Positions 48,661 to 62,631 of a stretch of 64,000 nt of DNA are shown here, piece by piece. This stretch comes from Caprimulgus europaeus (taxonomy: Eukaryota > Chordata > Aves > Caprimulgiformes > Caprimulgidae), in NCBI GenBank assembly GCA_907165065.1, contig OU015525.1:43320037-43384036 (forward strand), written 5' to 3'. Each line of letters opens with the position of its first letter. Positions within the stretch are counted from its first letter, which is position 1. A program made the translations under genes and the position numbers. The notes below the pieces were generated by a model. The model was not told the origin of the DNA, searched no databases, and saw only the letters and a program-made list of their open reading frames with translations.

Positions 48661-51600
48661 GGTTTATGTTTAGGTTTTTAATCATAGATATTTTACTTAA
48701 CACATTCATATTCAGTACCTTTTGATATATGCACATATATAATTAAGTATTAAAAAAATGCCTGACAATGCACAGTGATACTGGCATTAATGTTTTCCTA
48801 AATGAATGGATCAGTTCAATGGCTAATTTTATATGCAAAGATCATGCAAAGTGATCTACTAAATTATTTTCATTCTTGATTTTTTTTTTTTAAGTACATT
48901 CAAGAGAAACACATACTAGGCCAAATCTTAATGAATGTACATTGTAAAGGATCATTGATTAAGACTGCTGACTTAATTGTCTAAGGTTCTTCCTGTACCC
49001 TGGAGGCAGACATAGTGTCTAAAGCATAATAGCCACATTTATTAATGGTGTCCATTTTATTATTAAAGACAGAATGAACAGAGACAATTAATAAACAATG
49101 GTTTATTGAAGAGCTTTCAACAGCAATTAATCTTTTTAATAATTTATAAGGTAGTATCAGAAACATTAGTATTTTGTTCCATCTAAAATTGTGCTGAAAC
49201 TGGTCTTCAGATTAATTTCTCCTGTGTCTCAAATAACTAAAGAGTTTAAAGAGGCTCAGTTTATGGAAGATATTGCTCACTGATTTCTGCATTGTGCTTT
49301 CTTTTCAAGCTAGATAGAAAGAAAATATATATAAAGTGTAGAATAATACCAGAATGAGAACAATTAGAAAAAGATGCCCAGAAATCAGAGATACAGATCT
49401 CACAAAGAAGTTGTCTTGTTCTGATCATAAGATACTGGAATAAAATTTTTAAAAAGACTGTTTTATAAATTTTGCTGCTACTGACCATGTTGTCATGTAT
49501 ACAAATACTGTAACTCTTGACTGATGACATTGTGTTAGACATCAAATGTATTAAACTGGTGCTTCTGTGTAATAAAATAGGCCAAATATATGCAGCATCT
49601 CTCCCTTGACCCGCTACAAAAATCGAAAACAAAACCAGGAACAAAACCAACCAGCCAAGCCAGCAACAACAATGGCAACAAGGACCACAGTTTATGATCA
49701 AGTCTGAATGCAATAATCTCCTACATGCAGCTTTGTTGGTGTTGCATTGCTTTGCTCAGGATTTCACCTGGCACAAACAGCAACAATGAAGATTACATAG
49801 ACTCCTGACCCTGGTGACAACTAACAATGCCAACAAAAGAAACTGTTGCTAAGAATTTTAATGTCTTGGAAATGTGTACCTTGTGTAGTAAGCTGCAGTT
49901 ACTATAAGTTTGATTTCTTGTCAAAGTCAAGAAGTCAAGTGAACAAGAATAATAGGGAGCATGTTAACAGAACTTTGTTGGTTTTCCTCTGCTCAGACAA
50001 ACCGATGCCTTTTTTGTCTCTAACCTCACTGAACAATCACTTATTTTTGTAGCTTGATTTGGTTGTTCACTGACTCAGTTTTTTCTTCAGAGGATCTTTT
50101 TAGAACTTTCCACTCATGACCATGGAGTTTGTTAGTTACTAGTTAAAAGTTCTGAATGCTCTACTGTTTTTTCATTGACAAAGTTTTAGATTTAAAAGTG
50201 GTCAATAACTCTTTACTCCTATTATATTTCCTAACATTCTTTTAAATCCACTACTATTAATAGGGATTTAATTTATGTTTGAGATGAGTACAGATCTTCC
50301 CTCACAGAAGTCTTTTGTCCATTAGAATAATAATTTAAAAATTAAGTAATTATGAAATAAGTTCCTAAAAAGTCTTCACAAAAACTTGCTTAACATTTGG
50401 GATTACTGTTCTATATAATTTAACCATCTTTCAGCAGGCCTCTGCTGTAGTTTCTTTAATTTACCCACTCTTGATGAGCTGGAGTTTAATTCTACTTCTT
50501 CTGCCCTCTACTATGTTACTCTCACACATCAGATGCATAAATGGAAAGCTAATTTGGGGTGTGGTTCAGCTATTAGTTTTGTACTGCATGCTGACAATAA
50601 CTCTGTTTTCTTACCATTAATTTAATAAATGTGTTTTGCTTAATCTCTGGTGCCAGGTTGGGACCTTATAGTAATAAATGTACTAAATGTACAGACCCTA
50701 AACTTTTTGTACATTACTGGCATCTTTTCTATCTTGTGAAGCAGTCATTTTGTTGCTCATTGGAGACAGCAAGCATTTCATGTTGTTTCAGTTTAAAAGC
50801 TGCTGCACAGAGATGATCTTACTCTAGTTTCTCTTGTCTTTATTGTTTTTCTGCAGCACAGTGACAGAGTGAGGCAGGCTTAATTACTTACCTGACACCT
50901 TTCATATCCAATTTCTTAACAAGAGTGAGGAGATGTGTTGGAGAAAAATCACCTCAGTACACTTTAGAACAAATCAATTCTTTAAAACAACTTACCAGCA
51001 CATGTTCCTTCCAAAATTTTTATTCTATTTTCCTCCTTTAGGGTGCAATTTCATTAACGGTTTAGCCAATTCAAATGAAGGTTGCAAATAATAGAAAAAA
51101 AAATATTTCCATTCTTTCTGTCCTGGAACACAGGCATTCATTCATTCACCTGTTTTGCATCACAGTGCCTTTTTTGAGGGCTAGCTACCTCAAGTCCTTC
51201 CCATAACCTAGCATTTTAAGTAACCAACTTGTATCTAACCTGTTCCTGTGGAATAATCTCTTGTATACTGGCTTTTTATTACTCCTTGTCTTTACAATTT
51301 TCATCAGCTTTTCCTAAACTCTAACATTTAAAATCCCATTGTCGTTAATCCTGGAGCATCCAGAGTAATTGTTCACTTTTATCTAAGGAAATAAAATTAA
51401 TTTAATTTGATTTCCATTAAAATAGTCTTAAAGACTTTTAGTGACGAAGGAACAGCTTTCAGCTTTTGAAAATTCTGCTGAATTTCTGATGTTTCTCTCT
51501 TTTAACACCAGAGCAGCAGTTTTTGCCTACAGTAATCAAAATTTTGCAGTCATATTATACAATGTTACCTATCCATTTAACACTATATTGTTAAGCTTTT

Positions 51601-54600
51601 AACTGCTCCCATTTCATTTCAGTCTTCTCTTTTTAATAAGTACCTCAAGACTTTACAAATTTGGGGGGTTTTTATGTTTCTACTGTCTTTCTCCTCACCA
51701 AAGAATGATCAAATCAGTCTTGGCCACTTAGGGGATTTTTGTATTGCCTCTGTTTTAAAGGTTCCATGGTTGACCTACAGCCACATCAAGCTCTATGTTT
51801 TCTATGTCTTGTGTAATAAGATATTATTCTCTGTCCACACTCTTCTGATGGTTACAGTGGACTGTTCCCAGAGTTTTCGAGTTCGATTACTCTGCTAATG
51901 ATGACTGAACAGGAACAGGAATTGAATACCTTAGTCATCTTCTATGTGCTTTGAATTTTATTGTCTCTTCAAGACATACTGATGCTCTGACTTTTATTTT
52001 TATTTTCTTTTTATGACATCCAACTTGGTCGTCTTTCTGTATGTTCCCTGGTCTTTCCACCTGTTTTTAAAAATGCCTCATATGGGAACACAATTCACTA
52101 TATGCAATTTTTTTTTTTGTTTGTTCTTTTTCCATCTTGTTTTCTTTCCTAAAATCAGTCCCTGCAACATGGAATTTATTGGTTTTCCTTTTCTTAATTT
52201 TTACTGAACTTTATAGCTTGCATTTTTACTTTTTTTCCACACAGTGAGCTCCACATTGCTAAAGAGCCCACGAGAAGGGAGATCCTTTGGTTAGCATTCC
52301 TTCAGGGAACCACTGTTCTTGGCACAGTTCAGTCCTTTAATGGAATACTGCTCACTCCAACTCCTTCATGACCTAGGAGAGGAAGAAATCTGCAAAAGGA
52401 AACATTCCAAACACCCCACTACAAATCACACCACTGAAATCTTGCTTTTTTCCTCCAGGTTTTCCTCTTCTATCAGCCAAAGTTTGCTGAACTCTCTAGC
52501 TGACACTCATCTTGGTATCAGAAGTGTCACTTGAAGGTTTTTTATTCATAAAGTCTGACAAACAGCAAAACATTGGCATGCAGCTGACTAAACAAAAGTC
52601 AGCGTATTCTACCTAGTTATGAGCTTGAATTCAGATTCTCAGCCACCATTTCTGTGTTCAGTACACATTCAAACACTACAGGTACACATTTACTAGCTGG
52701 CTACAAGTCTCGTGAACGTGTTTTGTACACACAGTAATAATGCTACAGATATGTGTCCTTGTTAATGCAAATATTCTTGTCTTTGTGTGGAACCATCCCA
52801 GTTTATACATATTATGAATTACAGTGGCAAGTTTATCCCAGTTTGATTACTAAAGTGTGACTTCCTTTTAACCTGCCAACATCAGCATTGCTTAGTATTA
52901 TTCAAAACAAGTGTATTACCTCAGTATATGTTCCATGCAAACACCTTACAGGTTCTGTGGTGATTGTCCTGTATACTTCTTTTTGATATATATTGTGTCC
53001 AAAACAAGATCTGTATTCAAGTTCAGATTTTCATGTTGTATTATGTTGAAGTCTTTACAAATGCAATAAAATCTAACTAACAGTAATTTACGAGAGAGAA
53101 AACTGAAGTTTGGGGAATTTGTGTTTGTAACTGGGGCATTTGTTATTTGGAGACATGTGAGGGAACCAGAGATGAGCACTTAATTTATCCTTTGTCTTCA
53201 ATAAATGTCTAAAGGACTGTTGTGATCAGTGTTTCTTTTAAAGATTAAAAGATTCAGTAAAGAGTACAATAAAACTCAATGGAATGGAGCAGCTTTTCTT
53301 TGAAAGTGCTTTCTTTCTAAAGAATAAAATATTGCAATAAAATGTTTCTAAAAGTTCTTCATAACTATAAAACTATGGACATTAAAAAAAATTATACCAA
53401 GATCTGGTTTTTGTACCATATTCCTGCCAAAAATGTTGACAGAATTTATGTAGCAAAATTTCCTATTAAGAAATTCAAGATATAGCAAACATTATTTTGA
53501 GTGTATTAAGGATGAGTTAGAATGTGAGGCATGAGTGGTATATGCCACTGAAATGGCTGATAACTCACACAATTTGAAAAAAGTTTTGATTCAAACACTT
53601 CCATCACAAAGGAAAGCATAATTTTCTAATAATTTTATTTCAAGAAGGAATTTCAGGAAATTTTATTATAGTAAGGAGGGTATTATTAAGTTACTGGAGA
53701 TTATTTTAGATTAACTCGAGCAATTCATTTTTTGCATGCATGGGAGACTGTGGGTTAAGAGGTAAATTACAACATAGTCAACTAAAATATTTGTTTTATT
53801 GAATGGGATTGGAAAACAGCAATCATACTTCAGACTGGGAATAGGCGAACATTTTATTTATGAGTCCTATTTCTAAATGTATATTCAATTGAAAAAAGAT
53901 ATTTTCTAAAGCAAATTAGAAACAAACTTTTTTTTAGTAATGTGACTGGCAAGCAGAAAATTTACAATTTAAAATACTTTTTCTTAGTAAAGTCTTAACA
54001 ATAAAATGATTCATCCTCCAAAAAGAAGAGTAATTGTTTTTAATAGGTCTAAATTTAGCTAATATTTTGGAAGATAACAGAGGAATATTATTATTTCTCA
54101 GTAAAATACAATGAAAGAATGTATAACTGTCGAGCATGGGAGAGGAAAAGTATAATTCACAGAAAAATGAAGTTCCTTTTTATTTTTAATTAACAGTCAG
54201 TGGGGGGGAGATCCACACATTAACAATTTCTGTATTTTCAGTTTCAAAGAGTCCTTTCTTTGTCTTATTTTTGTTCACAATGCCATTGCACAACAATGAT
54301 ACTCTGCAATCCCTTGAGACTGGCTGCCACCTGTGTCTAGTTGCTGATTTTCCATAGTCTTTCTAAAAATGTTAATTTTTTCTCTTGCAAAGGTAAAAAC
54401 ATATTTTTTGTCTTCACTCCAGCAAAACTATAGACATAACTTTCCAACCTAAGAAAAGAATATTCAGTTGAGTTTTGTCAAGAGGAAAAAAAAAGTCTTT
54501 TCACCTCTTATTGCATCCTAAGGTGTTCATACTTGCTACCATTAATTCATAGTCATTCAAAAGTATAGTAACATCCAAGTACAGAGAATTATTTGTACTT

Positions 54601-56488
54601 CTTTTGCTGGATAGGTCATTCTTTTGAAGCCACACCTGAAGTTACAAAGGTGGAGCTGACATGTTTTAAATTCATACACTGCCTTAATCTGCTTTACCAT
54701 GAAATGTAGAAAGATCTCTTCAGAAACATGCTATATAGCACAAACACAGCTTCTTTAAGAAGATTAAGTAAAACTAGATAGACTGAAAGAATCTAAGATC
54801 TTGACTTAAAAGGAGTTTAGGATTGATTTTTTTTTTACCTAGTGGAGAGAAATAGAGAAGTTTGACTTAAATTTTTCTTCCTTGTTTCATATAATACAAG
54901 AATAATTAATAGAATAACATTAATTTCATGCAAATAAAAGCCCGGGTATTCGGGGATATAAATTTCTGAAGCTTCCTTGATAGTGTTTGCAATTGCACCC
55001 TTTTTTTCTTAGGTGCTTTTCAATAATTTCAAAATTTTAGTAACCACTGAGAAGTTCCTGATCTCAGGACAGAAGTGGGGCAAATGGGAATGATTCTGGA
55101 CCATGTCTATATAAACTAAGGAAAGTCACTGTGGAATTATGGAGTATTACTTTGATCTGCTCCACCCTGGTTCTGATGAATGTGGGGTATCCTCCTCCGG
55201 GGTCTGGTGTAGGAGACCAACAGCTTGGCCTCTACAAATTATCACAAGGGCAGAATGACAGCTTGTAGAAGAGCAAATTGCACTTCCTCTGAAGTATGAG
55301 GAAAGATGGATCAATTCTGTTTTCCCTAATCCAGATGTGTACTCCAGCCATATAACTAACTGCAGTGGCATGAAAGTGGACGTGTTTCAGGCTGCTTGGC
55401 TAAGTCGTGATTTTCAAAGGAAAGAAACTCATCTTTATTTTCTACCAGGAGACCCTTAAGACAGAGTTTCCCACCACTCTGTTAGGATCCTAATTTCTGT
55501 CTGCTTAAGATGGTTTAAGTCACTTTCTGAAATTGCCTACCATTTTCATTTGCCTCAAAGAGCAGCTATGCAATGTTATAGTTACCAGTTTATTGAAAAT
55601 TGACAAACATCTGTGCATTCTGTTTTATTCATGGAACATCATGAGCTCTCTTGAGCAGCTAATTTAGCACCTGAGAGGCTGCTCTTTTTTGTCATTATTT
55701 CTTACCAGAAAGACTCTGCATGCTACATGTCATTATGCTTTCAATACAAAGATTTCATTCTTATAGAACAAAATGGTTTAAAATTAAACTTTGTCTCGTC
55801 CTTGTTTAGAGTTGAGGAAAGTACTTGTCTAATTTTACAAAGAACAAAAGAGGAAGGAAGAATGAGTGGGCTAAAATATTTAGCGGTAAATCAAAACATT
55901 TGAATATGTAAGGGCTGATTGAAGCTATTTTTCACAAAAGTAGGTACTTACATGCTCTTTTTTCAGTTAAATGGAGAACTGCCCTTCAGATTGTCACTTT
56001 TGTGTGTAGTGAAATAAAAAATAACATGATGAAAGGAAATTAAAGTTAAATTAGTTCGATAATAGACACCAAAATTTTTTGCTTCTTTAAAAAACAAAGG
56101 GAAAAAAACCGTCATATACAGTTTTGAAAAAGGTTGAATATTACTAGTCTGCTTTAACAACCATTTTTTTAAAAAGTAACTTGATTCATCATTATGTGGC
56201 ATGTCATATACTTATTTACTCCTGGGCTACTGACGAAGAAGTGACAGCATCATTGTAAAGTAATTTAGGAGTTCAAAAACTACTCAGAATAAGTAATCAG
56301 AGCAGTATTGACAAATTTAGCTATGTAAAACCTATGAACATGCAATCCAAAACTAATTTTTGTTCACCTTTCAGCTTTTAGAGCTTTTGTTTCTTCTCAA
56401 CCACTGAGACACATGATAACATGGAGATGTTTTTTATCTAAGACTTTGTCTCAGAGGAATAACAGTCTCAGTGCTTTTCCTCAGTTCA

Positions 56489-56490
<2 letters not shown>

Positions 56491-56517
<27 letters not shown>
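56491..56517 (+). repeat. A27 homopolymer
   Basis: The longest A run in the window; it creates a poly-Lys stretch in an otherwise meaningless open frame. Confidence 0.95.
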
Positions 56518-56521
<4 letters not shown>

Positions 56522-57123
56522 AGCCTGTGGCACTTAGGATTCAAACTGTACCAAGTTTTAAGGTTCAGTTAAGTTTGACACGTCAAGAGTCAAAAGTGAA
56601 TTTTAGCCCCAATCCGCTGAAACACAGGAAATATTTCCAAAGTACATAGTAACCCTTAGCAGATTGTTTCTTCACTGCTCTTGCCTGGGCATCCTCTCCT
56701 TCAGATACCAGAACTACACCACCTTCTTGTTTCATAGTCACTTGTTCTGGGGTTTAGAGAATTTTTTTTCCACTTGTTTGGGTTTTTTTTACCTCACCAT
56801 CACAATTTTTCTCTTTCTTTAAGGACTTGAACACAGGTGCAAATCTGTAGCCACCTTATCAGTCACTCTACATTGAGTACTTCCTGCTCAACACAGGGAG
56901 AATGTATAGTTTCCACAGCAGAGGTGAACAGAACAAAAAACTATCAAAACAAAAGATGTCACCAAGTAGTTTTAATGTTTCTGTGGCTAGTGCTTTGCTG
57001 TGTAGGAGAGGTCAGAGCTCCAGGGTAACTTCAGGTGCTTTCACTTAGGGCCAGCAGTTTTATTCTGGCAGTTGAACTGATCTGACTGTCATTCACTGGT
57101 TCCAGTCTACTGATCTTTCTAGC

Positions 57124-57142
57124 TTTTTTTTTTTTTTTTTTT
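57124..57142 (+). repeat. T19 homopolymer
   Basis: Uninterrupted T run. Confidence 0.95.
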
Positions 57143-57690
57143 CTGTTGAGATGATTTACAAGGCAAAACAGCTTTGTGCTGTCAGTTTGTTTCTTTCCCA
57201 TTTTCACTGGAATCTGCCTATTCACTGAGCACTAAAAAAGCACCCGGAGATACAAGGCCACAAAATTAATTTATATAGCTTTCCATTAAGCAAAACATAG
57301 AAATCAGTAGCTTTTTAACCTGGAATTTGGACTAATGGTATTACCAAGGATAGGGAAATAACTAAAATAATTAGACTTATTCTGATAAGTATGGGGATGT
57401 CTAATAAGTCATCCAATCTCTACCTCCAGGCTGAATTGTTTTAACTTGCCTTCCTTCCCTAATAAATGAGCATAAAATATAAAGCCTGTGATTCCATAGC
57501 ACTTTGACACTTTGTTCCTCTTCAGCACTCTACACTTAGAGTGGTGCACTTGTTGTTTAAAAGGAAAGCAGTCGAGATGCTTGTTGCTTGGTGTACATCA
57601 GCTATCAATAGCCTTTCAACGTACATGGTTTATAATTGAAATTTGCTGTGTTTAAATGTCATCTGGATTCTTTAATTGAATGAAAGCTTG

Positions 57691-57714
57691 CACACACACA
57701 AAAAAAAAAAAAAA
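57691..57714 (+). repeat. Short (CA)n followed by A15
   Basis: Five CA units merge into an A run of about 15. Confidence 0.85.
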
Positions 57715-58894
57715 GAAAAAAATAGTATATATGCCAAGAGTTTCTGTAATCATGGTGTTTTTTTCACTGTATGCAAATTATTGACCTCTAAGGACCCATC
57801 CTGTAGGTGATAGCTTTGCATTTACAAAATATTTAAGTGTAATCTCCCAATGATATATCCATAATTTCCTTCATTCCAAAATATAGACAAAATCCCCAAG
57901 ATTTATCTGGAGCAAAGCAGTTTTTAATAGTCTGATTTAATCTAATGTTCTAACAGCAGTTAATTTCTCTTAAAACTCGTGCATATATTCAGATGTATAT
58001 AAATCAAGATAATTGTTTTCTTGTAATTTATCGCAGAAATAAGTTGAAAAACAGGATAGTGCAGAAAAAGCCAATAGATTTTTAGAAGCTCTGCCATCTG
58101 GTCTATTATTAAATGAATCTAATTTTCTGGAAAATGTGTGCCTATAAGCAAAATGTATGAGTATATGAATAGATATACTCATAACTGAAATCTACTTATA
58201 AGAAACTGTGGCCAGTGTATATATTAACTATTCAGTTTTATGACATGTGGAAGTCTGTAATGTGATAGAAAAGGCAACAACAACCAGAAAAGCTCTCTTG
58301 TGTTTCTTACTATCTTTCTACAAAATCAATAGGCTATTTTCTTAATATCATGGGGCATAGAGTCCAAATGGGAACAAATGAAGAACCAGCTTACTAGATA
58401 ATAAGCATAATGGACAGCCTACTTTACAAAATAAAATTGAAAGATTTTGGAAGAGTAAACCTTGTAAGAAATAAAACTATTCCTTGTGAATATTACAGGG
58501 AGCAAATTCTGCAGAATTAATATTTAAGCTAAAGGTAACACTGTCACCAGAAGTGATAGCAGAGAATAGCTACCCTAGAGAGGAGTACACTTCTGGAACA
58601 GCTTTTTAAAGAGTAGTGGAGACAAAAATGTAACTTTTTTTAAACTGAATCTTGATGCATTTATGGGAAGGATCATGTGACAGTTTCCTTTGGCAGCAAG
58701 AGTTTGGAGTTGATGACTTAGCAAATCCCTTTCATTCTTCTGTTGCTTGTCATGATATTTTTATGCTATGATTTTCAACACTTTACAGATTTCCTTCTGA
58801 GCCACTTCAAAAATCTGCCTTAACAGTAACTGAATTAATTTTTGACACTCTAGCAAAGTAAGCCTGATAATCGAGAATTAATTTCACAACAGAT

Positions 58895-59400
58895 TGTGGG
58901 GGTTTCACTCCTTTGGCTTGCCAAACACAGTCACCCTCTCACTTGTGCCCCCCCCCCACTCCCCTGCCCAGAGAATGGGGGAGAGAAATGGAAAGGTAAA
59001 AGTAAGAAAACTCGTGGATTGAGATAAAAACAATTTACTAACTGAAATAAAATAAGAATGATAATAACAGTAATAACAGAATATACAAATGAGTGAATGA
59101 GTGATGCACAGTGCAATTACTCTCCACCCACCAACTGATCTCCAGCCAGCGATCCCAGAGCAGAGACAGTCCCAAAACTGAAACTGCAATCCCAGAAGAG
59201 TGAGCCCAAGTGATCCCCAAGAGAATACCCCCAGTTTCCAGTCAGCCCTGGTTAACAAACTGAACATGACGTGATATGATATGGAATATCACATTGGCAT
59301 ATCCAAATGCCAATTTTGGGTTTTGCTAATTACTACACTTCTCCCCTCCCAGTCCTAATGTTCTAATGCACCTGTGAACTAGACAATCAATGACACAGAC
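58895..59400 (-). mobile_element. ERVL-type LTR, reverse orientation, same subfamily as the 27663 copy
   Basis: On the plus strand it starts TGTGGGGGTTTCACTCC. It passes a C-run, GGGGGAGAGAAATGG and GTGGATTGAGATAAAAACA, then the core TGACGTGATATGATATGG (59267). The inverted repeat TTGGCAT...ATGCCAA (59294-59313) follows and, outside the present copies, is absent from the 29983 and 37807 LTRs. Order and spacing match the 27663 copy as far as about 59350. Beyond that similarity fades, and the U3 start is not located; the end given is a minimum. CAGAT at 58890-58894 is the left flank. No internal viral sequence follows. Frames of up to 120 codons across it are chance readings. Confidence 0.82.
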
Positions 59401-62400
59401 CCTTGAAAAAGTTATTGCAACTCTTAGTTTTACTGGTTTTATTTAATTTTTAAAAAATAAAAACCAGTCTGCTAATCATTTTTTCTAGTGTATTATATGT
59501 CTACATCAATTATATTCAACTCTATGTAGAGTCCTGAGATTAATCTGACAATCATATTTCACTTTGCAGCCATTTCCCAGGTAACTAAAACAGCCACATA
59601 CACACAATGCAGCCATTAAAAACTTTTTCTTTTACCTAGTGAATTCTCTTTTATTTTTCAGCTCCTCCATAGGCACTAAAATACCCATGCAACATTGTCA
59701 TTATTTTTTGCAGTGGAAGACAGTTGTGAAATGCATTAATGAGCTGTGGGAGAGCAAAAGAACAAGGGAGATTGAAGTGCTACTATTAGGAACTATGAAA
59801 GAGATAGAGATCTTGGTGGAAAAAACAACAGCTATGAAAAATCATCAGTCAAAACTTGAATGCTTGTTTGAATTCACTTTGATTTGCAGAAGGAAGAACT
59901 GGTAGCAAAAGTTGTTGTTTATTTAATATGTTCTCATGTTCAAATCCTGCTTTTCATAGAGAGTTGGCCTCCTGAAGGCAAAATATTTTTAATTTAGATA
60001 TAACAGAACAGGTCAATCAGAAACTTAGTATAAGACAAAGGACAAGAACTACAGTGGCAAGAGTACAGAATGACTCAGAGCACATTTTGCTGATTTATCA
60101 TGGTTTTGCTCTTGAAAACTTTGTGTGTTTCTCCATGTATTCTATTGATTTGTTCCTTTTTAGAAATATAGAAAAAACTGACTTGTGGATTATTTGGAAA
60201 AGGCCATTGATGTTCAGGGCAGTTGACGGCTTCAGTCAACCCCAGTGATATCTGTTTATAACTCATGTGATTTTTGTTATCGTAATTCTTGAACATCATC
60301 TTATTCTTTGATTCAATAAATCATGGATTGAAAAGTTTAAAATAGTTTGATTTGGTTTGTTATTTCATCAGAGCAGTCTTTGTTTTCAAATTATATCCTA
60401 TTGCCAACACTTTATTATCTAGGTTTTTGTACTATGTATGTGTAGTACTTTCATTTCAATATGTGTGTGACTTTCATTTTCTGAGGTATTTTAGTGTGTC
60501 ACTTGTTTATTCAGTTTTTGGTGCAGTGAATCTTTCTTAAGCGTTTCTTCTTTAGTGTCAATACCATGTGTACAATTTATTTTAGTAATCTTTTCTACTT
60601 TTGATAATATTGATTTACTACTTAACTTGTAAGTTTTCTGTGTTATAATACTCTCTATCTGCTGAAAGGATATATCAGAGAGGAGGAGTTCTGAGACAGC
60701 ATCAGAATGGTTTGTATATCAGTGTTTACAAAAAGGGAAAAACAAAGGTTATTATTATAGGGAAACAGATACAAAATAGCTTGAAATACAGGATGTAGCA
60801 ATACAAGAGTATATACATATAAACTTCCATAAATATATACTCACATACATACATTTGTGTTGCTTCCAAGAACAATCATTATTGATGCTATAACCTTCAA
60901 TGGCTGTTACACAGGTGTCTTCCTATTTTGGCTTCCACATAAAATATACATCTTTTCTCTCTCTTTTTACCTCTGTAAATGGTTCATCTTTCAGTTTTGT
61001 TCCTCAACTGGAAGAATGCTGTTGAGATGACCGTTAATTTTTCAAACCTCCAACAGTAAGAGGACAGAGGGATGGCCTACTTTCTAGGGGGGCAGATGGA
61101 AGAGGGTGAGTGTAGCTTCACTGTTTTGCCAAGCTGGAGGAATTTCAGGGCTTAGGAGTTGGGGAAATCTGGGACAGCAGCAGGACATCATTTGTTCAAG
61201 TTGACTTCCTACTGTTTGGTAGTGAAGAAGCCCAGAGGTTAGAAGAAATTTCTGTGTATCTACTAGGCAAGTGGCTTTTTTGTGTTCTGGAGTTGGTTAT
61301 TACAGCTATTTGGGCTGGCAGCTTATTACTGCTGGCAGTAATAAGATGCAGATGTTCACGTTGGTTGCTGGCACTGATGATCATGCTCTGTTTTCCTTCT
61401 GTATATATGCTGAATCTCCAAGTAAAATATAGAAAAAAATAGCACATATATGTTTAAAGGACAGTTTATATAAATTTGTTATTATTATTTATTTTTATGT
61501 GTGTTTAAATATACAAACAAAATACCTTCTGTGGGACTACAAAGATCTTCACTGGGCTCTAGTATAGGTACATAAGCATGACATTTCATCTTCTCTTTGT
61601 CCTTTTTAGAGAATGGCAATGATTTCTTGGCTTGCGATCCCTCAGTGCCATCCAGGTGGCAGTGCTGCACCATATTTAGCAGTTCTTTAAAGTCTGAAGA
61701 TTCATGTTTACAAACTTCAAGGAAATGTCAGGATGCAACACCATCAATGTACAGCATTTGAAGAGGAGGCGATCAAAATTCCAGTCCTTCTTCACTAGGT
61801 ATGTGACACTGGGAGGCTTTCACTGCTACTTGTCTTAGTGTCAACAGCAATGAAGTCACATGAGATGTGGGAGAAGAACGTGCCAAGTAAGATAACAGCT
61901 TCCTACCTCACACAACCAAATAATAGTTTGATGGAGAGAGGAGAAAACAGTTTGCTTTGAACTGCTTCACTACTCTGCAGGAAATTACTCCAATGAAAAT
62001 TGCTTCTTTATTTATTGCTTCCTACCCTTCCCTGTTAGGAAGTGGCTTTGGGAAACACTCATTCTTCTTTCTTCTTTTCATGTTGTAACATTCAGTTAAT
62101 AATCAAAGGCACTTTAAAGCACACTTAAAATCTCATAATTATTTCTGCCATTTCCTAACTTTAGATTCAGAGTTAAAATGTATCCTTCAGTCATTTCTTC
62201 CTCATCAAAAATGGGATATCCTTGCAGTTATTTTTCAATCTTTTTTAATGTTGCTGGATATAACAAAATAAGCTTTCTCATCAGATGTGTTAACTTTTCT
62301 CCAAAACTCAGCTGACAAATGCCAGTGATTTGGTATGGCTGCAGTTTTACAGAATGTTCAGAGGGCATTTTTACCTCCTAGGTTGGATTGCACACTCTGG

Positions 62401-62631
62401 ACGTGCCTTTTAATGCATGTCAAAATGAAACCTAGGAACACAGCACCCTTTCTAGTGTCTTGGTCTCTGCTGGAAGATATTCTGACCTGCAGAGTGGTGA
62501 TCTGCATGACAACACATTCCCCTTGTCACAAGAAGCATCTGTCACAACTGAACCTACATTGCCAAGTACACATAGTAGTCAGATTATAGATAGGCAATGA
62601 GTCTGAGAAATTCCTGCTTGAAAGATGAAAA
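59401..62631. other. Unannotated AT-rich DNA
   Basis: No gene or mobile element recognised. Open frames at 59639-59905 plus (88 codons) and 61254-61442 plus (62 codons, hydrophobic) have no supporting motif or conserved start context. Confidence 0.5.

Larger units (their letters stand above)
42504..58894. other. Long unannotated AT-rich interval (about 16 kb)
   Basis: No gene, RNA gene or mobile element recognised. Simple sequence: (TAAT)n at the left edge, a C-rich ACCCCCCCCACACACC stretch near 46500, A17 at 48644-48660, A27 at 56491-56517, T19 at 57124-57142, and CA repeats running into A15 at about 57691-57714. Frames of up to 150 codons (49261-49713 minus) and many of 60-80 codons lack domain motifs. 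The 55150-55370 part is somewhat GC-richer, with an open minus frame, but shows no recognisable family. The repeat desert contrasts with the crowded 27-42 kb part. Confidence 0.5.

Noticed and set aside
49261-49713. 150-codon minus-strand open frame with hydrophobic stretches
   Set aside because: Rich in T/A-derived residues (Ile, Phe, Leu, Ser), no family motif, no splice or promoter context.
59391-59400. CAGAC as a partner for the left flank CAGAT of the 58895 LTR
   Set aside because: Weak similarity to the 27663 LTR seems to continue past this point, so a one-mismatch 5-mer there is probably coincidence.
59639-59905. 88-codon plus frame with a charged, coiled-coil-like middle part
   Set aside because: No heptad pattern convincing by eye, no homologous family recognised and no exon boundaries; likely chance.
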